From Alectoria sarmentosa (Eukaryota; Ascomycota; Lecanoromycetes; Lecanorales; Parmeliaceae), in NCBI GenBank assembly GCA_009733775.1, contig WOGZ01000284.1, forward strand, positions 1 to 43,084: a stretch of DNA of 43,084 nt, in the 5' to 3' direction. The notes beneath the pieces are model-generated. The model worked only from the letters and a program-made list of their open reading frames with translations, was not told where the DNA came from and made no database searches. Shown here piece by piece: positions 1-10,300 of the stretch. A program made the position numbers and the translations under genes. How positions within the stretch are numbered: the first letter of the stretch is position 1; each line of letters opens with the position of its first letter.

Positions 1-734
1 ATTAAAACGAATATTAATTAAATTATTATATCGATATTATCAAAATCGTTAAATTGTATAAGAAATGCGATATGCATTATTATAATTTCGACGATTATAA
101 AGTCGATGATAATAAGATTAATTCGTCGATTAATAATTTTTTTAATAATAATAATGATGAATAAAGAAATAAACGAAAAAGTGATAATAACAATAATGAA
201 AATAATAAAAAACTTAAATTCAACGATTTCAAATTTAAATCGAAGTTTAAAAATTTTAATGTATCGAAAATTTATGATAATTGCGCGAAAATGAATTTAA
301 ACATTTCAAATTTAAATTGTTTTGATTTTTGTGTTATTAAACATATTATTTATGATTAAAATAAATTTCTCGATTATTAATTATTTAAATTGTTTTACAT
401 CGTTAAAGAATACGATAAATTATTATTAATCGTAATTATAAACATTATTCGCATCGAAATTGAAAAAGTTAACGATTAAATCGTGACATTAAATTTCAAA
501 AATGTTTTATATATATTTGATAATAACTTTAATTTAATTTCTATAAAAACTTTATTTAAAGATAATTAGTTTATAAAAAATTTATTTAACGAAATCAAAA
601 TTGAGCGTGATAAAATGTAAGTTATTTAACGCGATAATTTTTATATATTTGATAATGAAAATCATTTAATTTTTATTTTAACGATTATTAATATTAAGGT
701 TTTCGATTTATAATATATTTATATAAGATATTTT

Positions 735-1220
735 GAAAAATAAAATATCGCTCGTTTTAAAAACATGTTTATTAAAATGAATTTATTTAAATCTTCGACG
801 CTCGAAGACGTTTATGTATTTTGCGTGAAATTAAATTTTTATTCGTTATTTTATAAAGAGCATTTGATTTTTAATAAATATGTTAATGAATTATTTTATT
901 TTAATATTTTTGATTTTATATTAAGCGTTGATATTCGTTTAAATTATTAAATAATATTTAAGTTTATAAAAAACGTTAATAAAAGATTTTATATTTCTTT
1001 CGATGTTTATAAAAATGAAATTTTTAGTGCTTTTAAATTATTTAAAATTAATATAAAATATAACGATTTTATTATTAAACGCATTTATAATAATGAAAAC
1101 ATTATAATTAAAAATTAAATCTTTAATAATTTTAAATACGATTATAAAATAAGGTGAGAATTTATTATTTTTGAAAATCTTTAAATGATTGAGATTTTTG
1201 AACGTTTAAATTAAATATTA
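735..1220 (+). pseudogene. copia integrase core remnant (copy A)
   Basis: Part of the decayed pol reading frame. From 765 the frame reads through a degraded segment ending in SVDIRLNY, at the place where copia integrases carry the first catalytic Asp (family form: HSDICGP). It continues with IFSAFKLFKINIKYNDFIIKR, close to the family pattern of a Phe/Lys-rich strand before the RSDNG catalytic block, and ends near 1215 with a degraded NGxxER box (read as IEIFERLN). Several TAA and TGA codons interrupt the frame. The role in an intact element would be strand transfer of the cDNA. The domain call rests on motif order and on the matching region of copy B (29650-30110). Confidence 0.7.
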
Positions 1221-2229
1221 ATAATTAAAGTTTATGTTTTATTAATAAATAATAAATTCTCGAAGTTTATGATTTCAAAATTCATTATAATCATTAATTA
1301 TTTTCGCAATCGTTTATTTATTATAAATATAAATAAGATTTTATATGAGAGCGAGCTTGATCGTAAGTTTAATTTATTTTATTTAAAACGCATTAAACAA
1401 AAAAATCTTTGCGAAAAGTGTCGAATTTTTGATATTAAATAAAAGAAGTTCGATGATCGTTATAAAGAGAATCGTTTAATAAATTATAAAAATAATTTCT
1501 ATCGAATGCTTATTCGAAACGATCGAGTTTAATAATATTTTAATATCAAATAAGTGAATTATCATTTTAAAACGTAATCTTTAAATGAAAAGTCATTTAT
1601 TATTAATTAATTTTCAATATCACGTATCGAAATCGATGCGATGATAAGAATTGAATTTATAATAACAATTTTAAATAATATTAATAATAACATTAATAAT
1701 AAAACTTTCTTTTTTGAGTTTTTCAAGAACTTTTTTTCGTTGACGATTATTATCAATATCGTTATCGCAATTTTAAAAACATTTTCGATTTAATAATTTT
1801 TTTAAATGTTGAAATCGCGTATTAAACAACTTTTTATCGTTGTTATAAATTCAATTTTTACGAATGCGTAATAAACTTTTTTTGTCGAAATCGTTTTCGT
1901 CGCTATCACATTTTTAAAAGTTTTAGTATTTAATTTTATCGCGTTATTAATTAAGGTAAATAATCTCGAATTATTTAAGTTTTATATTTATAAAAAATAA
2001 TAACGAACGTTTTACATAAAATGAATTAATAATTAAATATAAATGAAAAATATTATTTTTTAATCGATAATAAAATTTGATATTTTTGCAAATTTTTAAT
2101 AAATCGTAAAATCTTAAAAAGTAAATAAGTTTATAAATTTAAACGTGATTCGATTAATAAGTTAATTTGATATAAAACGCGATAAATAATTCAAAATTAT
2201 ATATAACGCGAAAGTATTAATTTTGAAAA

Positions 2230-3330
2230 AACTTTCGTTTTCGTTATTAAATTTATGAATTATAAAATTATCTTTATTAAAATAATCGCTTTCGATTTGA
2301 AATTAAATTAAATAAATGTTAAAATCGCATTTTTATATAATAATGTCGAAGAGATCATATACGTTCGTTAATTTAAAAAATATAAAAACGATATTGATAA
2401 AGTTTATCGTTTCAAAAAAGCGTTTTATGAGTTAAAATAATCGTCTCGAATTTAATATAACATTATATTTATTTATTTTTAAAAGTTCGAATATCGTTTT
2501 TTGATAAAAGATTTTAACGTTTTTATTTACGATAAAAAGAAAATTATCGTGATTATTTATATTAATGATATCTTCATCGTGAAATTTAATTAATTTATTA
2601 TCAATGAATTTAAAAGCGTTTTTAATATTAAATTTCGAATAATGAATTTAAGATCATATATTTATTATTTAAATATAAAAATAATGCGCGATCGTTAAAA
2701 TCGCATTATAACGTTTAATTAAAAAAATTATTTTGAAAAGGTTTTTAAGGATTATGATATGTGAAACGATCGTGTTAAGATTATTAATATTTTAATGAAA
2801 ATCTCACATTTGAAGTTCGTCGTTAAAAATTTCAAAGTTATTAAAGAATCTCGTTTTTTGTATTAATTTATTGTCGACTTTTTAATATACGCGATGTTGA
2901 ATATTCGTTTAAATATCGTTTATATTATTTTTGTGATTTTTTATTACGCTTTTAATTTTAATAATTTTTATTAAAAAGTAATTAAAAGAATTTTTAGATA
3001 TTTACGAGATATATTATATTTTAAGTTTGTTTATAAAAGAAAACTCGTTTTATTGCGCGAATATATCGACGTCGATTGAATTAATAATCAAAATATTAAA
3101 TAATTTATTTTTAATTATGTGTTTAATTTTGATAATGCAATTATAAATTAATTATTTAAGCGTTAATTTATAATAACATTATTCATTTATAAAGTTAAAT
3201 ATATCGATTAAATTTAGATTATTAAAAAAATGATTTGATTTGAAAGATTTTTTAACGATCTTAATTTCGTGATTTTTAAATTAATAATCGACGTTTTTAA
3301 TAATGATAATGCGATTTAAATAAAACGCGT
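2230..3330 (+). pseudogene. copia reverse transcriptase and RNase H remnant (copy A)
   Basis: The clearest pol signature in copy A. At 2423-2460 the frame reads FYELK*SSRI*YN, the mutated form of the copia box YGLKQ(A/S)PRxWYN; both stops fall where Gln and Trp belong. At about 2554-2575 IYINDIFIV corresponds to the polymerase active-site box YVDD, with the first Asp now Asn. At 2970-3085 KRIFRYLRD leads into EYIDVD*I, matching the copia RNase H box DADW with Trp turned into TGA. The order RT then RNase H, downstream of integrase, fixes the superfamily. No functional product is possible. Confidence 0.85.
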
Positions 3331-3730
3331 TTTCGTAATGTGAATTTAATTAAAATTCGAAGATTTCATTTTCGTTTTTGTTATCGTTATTTTTTATAAT
3401 AATTAAAATGTCGTGATTTTGATTAAAAATTTTCAATTTCATAATCGTTTTAAATATATTAATATTTAATATTATTTTGTGCGCGAAGAAATCGTAAATA
3501 ATAATATTATTTTGAAATATATTTTCATTGAGAAATAAGTCGTCGATACTCTTATAAAAATTTTGTTTAAGATTAAATTTGACGTGTTTCGTTAAACGCT
3601 CAATTTCAAATAATTTTAAAAATAAATCTCGATTTATTATTTATTAAAGGTTAAATTATTCACGTCGTAATTTTATTAATTAATTTCTTAATTTTTATTT
3701 TTTTCAAACGATGATGATAATATTAAATAA

Positions 3731-4295
3731 GCGATTTGAAAATTTGAGCGAATTGATTTATAAATTTAAGGTTCGTTTTTTATGAACGTAATTTAATAAA
3801 ATTTAAGAAAGTTAGAATAACGTAAAACGATTGATATTTCATTTATCGAAGATTATAAACGATTATCGTTTTTAAAACTTGATCGTTATCGAGTTTGAAT
3901 TGCTTTTTTGAAAAGATTTTTTTAAATTAATTTAATCAAAGCGAAGGGGCTTATAATCATTTTTTATTCGATTCAAATTAATATTATTTTAATTAAGAAT
4001 TCGTTCGATATCTCATATTAAATTACGTTTAAAAAGTTTAAAAAATGATTATTTTTTTAAAATTATAATAAGTGCTTTGAAGCGTTATTTGAAAGATTTT
4101 TCGTATTTAAATTTTTTTTTTATATTTTCACATTTATAACTTTCAAGATTTGAGGCGAATATTTGTAACATTATTCGATTTGCGATCGAGATAAAAATTT
4201 ACGATTATTATTTAAGTTGCAATCAAGGATAAAATTTTATCGTGATAATTAAACTCACGAAGATGATTATATAATTATGAAATAAATAAATTTTA
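3731..4295 (+). pseudogene. possible extra reading frame 3' of pol (copy A)
   Basis: Frame starting at codon 3731-3733. Over about 560 bases one frame looks coding-like: stops are TAA or TGA only, as Gln or Trp codons would give, and they lie between stretches rich in Lys, Arg, Phe and Ile, such as SFIEDYKRLSFLKLDRYRV. The matching stretch in copy B (from about 32868) is alignable but carries at least a 1-bp shift and a 242-bp length difference just upstream. I do not recognise a family. A chance frame in AT-rich DNA is a serious alternative, so treat this as a candidate only. Confidence 0.3.
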
Positions 4296-4439
4296 CGTTT
4301 ATTATTATTGAAAATTTTAAACGTTTGATTCGATGATCGCGCTTATCGATTTATTTAAATATAAATAATAATAAATCAACACATTAATCGTTATACATTC
4401 TCACTTTATAAAAATTAATTTAAATTCTTTATAATATGT

Positions 4440-4985
4440 TTATATTTTATTATTATTATCTCATATTATATTATTAATACGTTTACGATATCGTTATTTT
4501 AAATGTTAATAATGTTAACGTATATAACTTTTATATCGTTTAAATTTTCGACGCTCGCATTTTAAAAGTTAACGTTTTCGATATTTATATTTTCGACGTC
4601 TTTAGCGTCTACGGCGTTTTTAATTCTCGATATTTATATTTTTAAAATTATTATCTTCGATCCTCATCTCTTAATGCTCACATCACGATATTTAAATTCA
4701 TAAAAAAAAAAATTCGATAATTAATCCTCGATGCTCTCTTTTTAATGTTTATATTTCAAAGTTAATATCTTCGATATTTATTTCTCGATGTTTATATCTT
4801 AAGATCGATATTTTCGATATTCATTTCTCGATATTTATGCTCTAAAGTCGATATTCTCGATATTTATTTCTCGATGTTTATATTTTAAAGTCGATACCCT
4901 CGATATTTATTTCTCGATGTTTATATTTTAAAGTCGATACTTTCGATATTTATTCTTCGATATTTAAATTCTTATATCGATAGAT
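4440..4985 (+). repeat. tandem array, 43-bp unit, copia copy A
   Basis: Direct tandem repeats built on TCGATATTTATTTCTCGATG. The marker AAAGTCGATA recurs at 4844, 4887 and 4930, giving an exact 43-bp period there, with looser copies to the left. The corresponding array in copy B (about 33560-34150) shows that it belongs to the element and predates the split of the two copies. It lies between pol and the 3' LTR. Confidence 0.8.
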
Positions 4986-5269
4986 AATAATTTATAAATC
5001 TTTTACATCTTTCTTTTTCGATATAATCGTTTTTATATATTTATCGATTATATATCGATCGATTTTTAGTGTGCATTTAATGACCTGAAAATAAAATTTT
5101 CAAAAAATCGTTTTTTTGCAAAAAGTGAAATTTTTTATATGAAACATCGTGGCGAATATGTTTAAAAGAATATAGTCGTTTTAAATTTCGATATTTTCAT
5201 TTTTGTTATCCGCGATTGATTTTATTATCGCTATTTATTAAAAAAGAAAAAAGAAGAGAAAAGAAAAGA

Positions 5270-5770
5270 TAATCATCGTCGTCGATTTCATTATCGTTAT
5301 TTAGTGTTTATTTTATTTATTTGACGTTTATTTCATTATCGTTATTTGATTTTAATTCTCGCGAGAGTCGAAATTTGTATTTTTCAAAAAACATTTATTA
5401 CGCGTTTGATGATTTTATTGTCGTTATTTGAAGGTTATTTCATTATCGTTATTTTGTATTTAATTTATTGTCGTTATTCGATTTTAATTTTCGTGAAAAT
5501 CGAAATTCGTATTTTGTTAAAACATTTTCATTATGCGCTCGAGAATTTCATTATTGTTATTCGATGTTTATTATGCGTTCGATAACTTTATTATCATTAT
5601 TCGATATTTATTTTATTTATTCGACATTTATCTCATTATTATTATTCGATTTTAATTTTCGTGAGAGTTTAAATTCGTGTTTTTCGCACATTTTTATTGT
5701 GCGTTCGATAATTTCATTATTGTTATTTAACGATTACTTTATTTATTCGACGTTCGACGTTTAAAAAAAG
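5270..5770 (+). repeat. second tandem array near 3' LTR, copia copy A
   Basis: Degenerate tandem repeats of a Phe/Ile/Tyr-rich-looking unit (CATTATCGTTATTTGATG with TTTATTTTATTTATTCGACG). The same array is at about 34435-34995 in copy B. Short open frames here (5346-5585, 5468-5764, and 34438-35022 in copy B) are by-products of the repeat and not genes. Confidence 0.7.
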
Positions 5771-5906
5771 AGAAAAGAGAAAATATAAGAGATATTAATA
5801 TATGCGACTATAAAAAAAGTGTGATTTTTCATTTTTATTACTCAATTTTCAACGTCGTAAGTGTTAAAATTCGTGATTTTGTTATATAATTTTATTCGAG
5901 TGAAAG

Positions 5907-6024
5907 TGTTAAAATAATTAAATTCGTTTCATTTTTCTTATTCGATTGTCGTCGAATGTAAACTTAATAAACTTTATATTTTATATAACATCTTAATCAA
6001 ATAATCTATTATTTACTTTTAATA
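5907..6024 (+). repeat. 3' LTR of copia copy A (118 bp)
   Basis: Begins TGTTAAAATAATTAAATTCG and ends TTTACTTTTAATA, a mutated TTTTAACA, so the ends form the inverted pair TGTTAAAA/TTTTAACA. Length is exactly the same as the two LTRs of copy B (25682-25799 and 35142-35259). The five bases after it are ATTTT; the partner target-site copy would lie outside the window. Confidence 0.88.
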
Positions 6025-6564
6025 ATTTTTATTTAATATTTTATTTAAATATGATAAGTTCGTATTATAATTATTATCTTTTTAATTAACGTTATATTGT
6101 CGATTTGCAAAACGTAAATTAATATCTTATTATCGAAATTATTTAACGTAATTTTTGAAAGTCTTGAATTTTTAACTTATAATATATCATCGAAGATAAC
6201 GTATAATAATGCGTATAAGATGAAATATCTTCTATTATTTAAATAACTATAAAAATGTAATAATTATCGTATATTTAATTAAAAATTCGTCGAAGGTTTT
6301 CTTTTTTATATTGAAATTCGAATCATAAAGTCTCGTATTTGCAATATTATATAAATTAAATTCGTTATATATATCGTTTAAATTTTTAAGCATTTTCTAA
6401 GCGATAACGTAAAAATTTATAATGTTTATTAAATATCGTGTTTTGATAATATTAAACGCAATCGATTTGCAATAATCTTATATATAATCGATTTAATTTT
6501 ATTCGATAAGAAATAGCATCGCGTTAGCTTTAAATTTGAATTATAAATGTAATTGTCAAATCTC
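6025..6564. other. AT-rich spacer, no gene seen
   Basis: Strongly AT-rich DNA between the copia LTR and the repeat-tailed pseudogene. The minus-strand frame 6429-6638 only trails from that pseudogene. Nothing else is recognised. Confidence 0.6.
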
Positions 6565-7398
6565 TCATTTGAAGACATTTTCATAAAACTTAAGTACGTT
6601 AAAATAATATTTGTTGGTTTCTTGAGAAACAGGCGCAAATCTCGGATCTGTTAGGTTTTTCAGGCCTGATTTCATGTGAAATGATGAAGAGACAGGCGCA
6701 AATCCCTGTTTTGTCAGGCCTTGATCTGATGTCGTGTTGAATGTTGAAGAGGCAGGCGCAAATCTCTGTCTTATCAGGCCTTCCATATTTGATTTCGTGT
6801 CGAATGTTGAAAAGACAGGCGCAGATCCCTGGTCTGTTAGGTAAGTGTTGAACGCTGGAGAGACAGACGCATATCTCAGGCCTGCTAAACCTTTCATGCC
6901 TGGTTTCGTGTCAAATGTTGGAGAGACAGGCGCGAATCCCTGCCCTGCGCTGTTAATGTTGAACGCTGAAGAGACAGGCGCAAATCCCTATCTTCTCAGA
7001 TCTCTCACGCTTTTCTTGATGTGTCGAAGTAGAGATTCTATTTTCTTTCCCACAGACTCCATGTCTTCATCATCTGAATCATACATTTCTTCTTCTTTGG
7101 GCTGCAATTTAGCCATTTGATCGGCTAATTCTTTCGTCGTAGAGCGGTACTGATCCCATAGCTGTCGAAGACGACGTGATGTGTTAACTTTCTACTGTAG
7201 TTGAATCTGAAATTGCTGAATCTGACTGTGTAATTGTTGGATTGTCGATTTCATCTCCCAATTTTCTTGAGCAATAGTCATATGATCTTTCTAAAAAGAA
7301 ATGTGTTGTTTAATGTATTCCGATTTCGCATTCTCCGCATTTGAATCGATGTAATAATTCTTTTGTTTCGTATAATGACTGTTTATAGATTTCGCCAT
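6565..7398 (-). pseudogene. coiled-coil protein with FAPVS tandem-repeat tail, three in-frame stops; family unknown
   Basis: From the ATG at 7398 down to the stop at 6565 a single frame of 278 codons runs without any frameshift. It is broken only by TAG at residues 36 (7291-7293), 69 (7192-7194) and 137 (6988-6990). Each is one CpA->TpA step from CAG, the classical RIP change. Residues 37-70 are Gln-rich and coiled-coil-like (STIQQLHSQIQQFQIQLQ). Residues about 99-120 are acidic (KEEEMYDSDDEDMES). From residue 138 seven copies of a (G/R)FAPVSSxF(N/D) unit follow, ending in a short Lys/Asn/Tyr/Phe tail. I do not recognise the family. It could be a gag-like or structural protein of a mobile element, or a captured host gene. 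It is less mutated than the DNA around it. Confidence 0.65.
6628..6990 (-). repeat. coding minisatellite, 48/60/63-bp units
   Basis: The plus-strand core CAGGCGCAAATC (or a variant) starts at 6630, 6693, 6753, 6816, 6864, 6927 and 6975. Spacings are 63, 60, 63, 48, 63 and 48 bases, all multiples of three. In coding direction the first four units alternate 16 and 21 residues, a 37-residue higher-order unit present twice. The array forms the C-terminal half of the pseudogene at 6565-7398. Confidence 0.85.
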
Positions 7399-10300
7399 CG
7401 TATTTTATTCGATGTCTTGCTTAATGTCTTATTTGATGTCTTATTTGATGTTTTACTTATTTGATGTCTTGTTTACTTTCTCTGCTTGATATTTTGTTTA
7501 CTTTCTTACTTAAAACGTTTAAAAGATTTTTTGACGATTAAACGTCGTCGCAATTAAAAAGAATAAATAAAATTATATTAGAAAACGAATATAAAATTAA
7601 AATAATGTATATATATTCAATATAAATAAAATTCTATTTATGAAGATTTATATAAAATGAAAAATATATATAAGTATACAAATAAATGTTAAAACACGCT
7701 AAACTCGATCGAGTCTCGCATAAATAAATAAGTAAAAAGATAAAATAAAATTATAATAATCGTTCATAATACGTAAAAATCAAAATCGTGATATTCGTGA
7801 TATATAATAATAAAATCGTATAAATTTAAAATCGTGTATAATTTATTAATCATTTAAAGTAAATGTTATTTTTTTAAATCTCGATTTATGTGTCGTTGTT
7901 ATTATCGTTATCGTTATTATTCGCGCTCGATTAATAATCGATTTCGTTATTTTTTATTTAAATTACTATTAAAGTCACGTAAAAAATAAAATAATTGTTA
8001 TAATAATTTTTAAATTTTTTTAATCGAATTAAAATTGAAGTTATTTAATAAACGATATAATATAAATATGTAAAAAAGTTTTTTTATTATATTTATAAAT
8101 TATATCGTTATTATTATATTATCACGCAAAAAATAACATTTTAATTTTAAAAACTCTTTTATTAAAAAGAGGCGTATAAATATTCTCATAATTATCGATA
8201 ATAAACGATCTTCGTTCGCTCAAAATGTAATTGCGAGAAATGAAATTATAATAAATATGAATGTGTTTATTATATTTATTATTAAGACATTAAATTTAAA
8301 ACTCGTTATAACGTTTTATATAACGATTACGTCGTAATTAAAATTTAATAAATCGAAGTTTTTTGAATAATAACGTTTTTCTTCGATGATTAAATCTCTT
8401 TTAAATTTTTTATAATTTAATTCGTCGTTATCGAATTAATTATTTAAATTTCTATATAATATATTATCGTCGAAGTTGTTGATTAATAAAAAACGATTTA
8501 TGAATTTAAAAAAAAAACGATATTTAATTAATTGCTTATTAACGAGAATTTAATTTTTATGCGATCGAATAATTTATACTTTTATTACTTTTTTTAATTT
8601 AATTTTGTTATCAAAATACGAATATCGATAATAATTTAATTCAATTATTAATTAAATAATTCGCAACGATTATCGATTCGTAATAAATAATTAAAAACGA
8701 AAAAGATAAAAAAAAAAGAAAATATTAATAAAAAAAATTAAAGAATATAAACATTTAAAAAAATTAACAATTTCGTTCGCAAAAAAAATAAAGATTTAAT
8801 TAAATTAAATACGAAAACGAAATTATTTATCGTTTAAAAAACTTTTATCGATATCGATTTACTTAATAATAAAGAAATGAAATTTATACGATTTAAATAT
8901 ATATTATATTATCGAATTTTATTCGTTACGATTTTATCGCACGACTCTTTTATTACGATTAAATAAAAACATTTTAATATTCAAAAAATCAATTTTAATA
9001 AATTTAATTAAATTGCAAATATGATATTCGATGAATTATAAACTTAAAAATATAAAAAAACATTTTAATTTAATTTGATATATCGATACGCTTATATCAA
9101 ATTTAATATTATTAAAAAAAAATTATTAAAATCGTTTTTGCAATAAGCATATATAACGATAAATCTTTAAATAATAAATTTATACATTTTATCGATTTTT
9201 ATTAAATTTAATATCTCATTAAACGATTATTAAATACTTAAATTATGAAAAATGAAATTAATTTTATCGTTATTATTAAACGTATTATTCGCGATCGTTA
9301 GAAATATAATAAAAAAGATTATAATAATTGAGATTATTTTAAATTAATTTATTATATTAAAGATTCGTGTAAACATTATTTTATTATAATTAAATTTTTT
9401 TTTTTAACAATTATTATAAAAGATTGAATCGATAAATTTATTATTAATAAATCGTTAATTAAAAGCGTGATTTTAAAAATAAATAAATAAATGAAATTCG
9501 CAAAAAGAGAAATGAGAGAGAAAACGATATATAATAATTATATACTCGCACGTTTGTTTTTATTATTACGATTATGTAATTTTTTATATCGTTATCGAAT
9601 TTTAACGATTTTTTTTATAAATATTCGTTTTTTTCGTTTTAAAATTAAATTTATTAAACGTGATTATTATAATCGTTAACGCTTTATTAATTATATCTAT
9701 AATTATAAAATCACGATAATTTTAATTACGATTTTAAAGTATAAAATTAATAATTTGATACAAGTTAATATAAAAAATTTTATTAAATATTTAAAATTAA
9801 ATATTATATCGCACGATGAAAGAGTTTTAAAGAATATAAAAAAGAAATTATTAAATAAATATTATAAACTTTATCACATTTAACAATAAAAAAACGATGA
9901 TTTTGAATATAATTAAAAAAAATTAAATATCGAATTAAATATTAAACGCGAATTAATTAATAATATAAACGCATTTAAGCGTTGAAAAAAGTCAATTCGC
10001 GTTTTAACACATATATATATATTTACGATTTTTATAATAAAACTCGTTTTACATTTTATCGAAAATCAAAATTACGATTAAAATTAATAAATAAAATAAA
10101 TATTTTACGACGATATAAATTTAAACGAAATATTATAATAAAAATATGAAAACGAATAACATATATAAATATTTATAATAATTTATTTTTTGAATGTCTT
10201 AGCGACGTTTATTTCGTCTTTAACGAAATTTATCTTATTTTAATTTTTATAATATATTTCACTTTTTCGAAAAAGATTATTCGCGTTATATTTTTTCTTT

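Larger units (their letters stand above)
1..6024 (+). mobile_element. Ty1/copia retrotransposon copy A, 5'-truncated by window, RIP-decayed
   Basis: A decayed LTR retrotransposon. It aligns along its whole length with 28933-35259 (copy B): base 1 here matches about 28933 and the 3' LTR here matches 35142-35259. The domain order integrase, reverse transcriptase, RNase H identifies the Ty1/copia superfamily; Ty3/gypsy places integrase last. Every long frame is broken by TAA, TAG or TGA where the family has Gln or Trp, the pattern expected from C->T and G->A transitions. The element is dead. About 2.5 kb with no known copia domain lies between RNase H and the 3' LTR and holds two tandem-repeat arrays. 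Gag, primer-binding site and 5' LTR lie left of the window. Confidence is high for superfamily and orientation. Confidence 0.9.

Noticed and set aside
5346..5764. Two overlapping open frames, and the larger equivalent at 34438-35022
   Set aside because: They run through tandem-repeat arrays of the copia element and contain only repeat-derived Leu/Phe/Ile/Ser/Tyr phrases; not genes.
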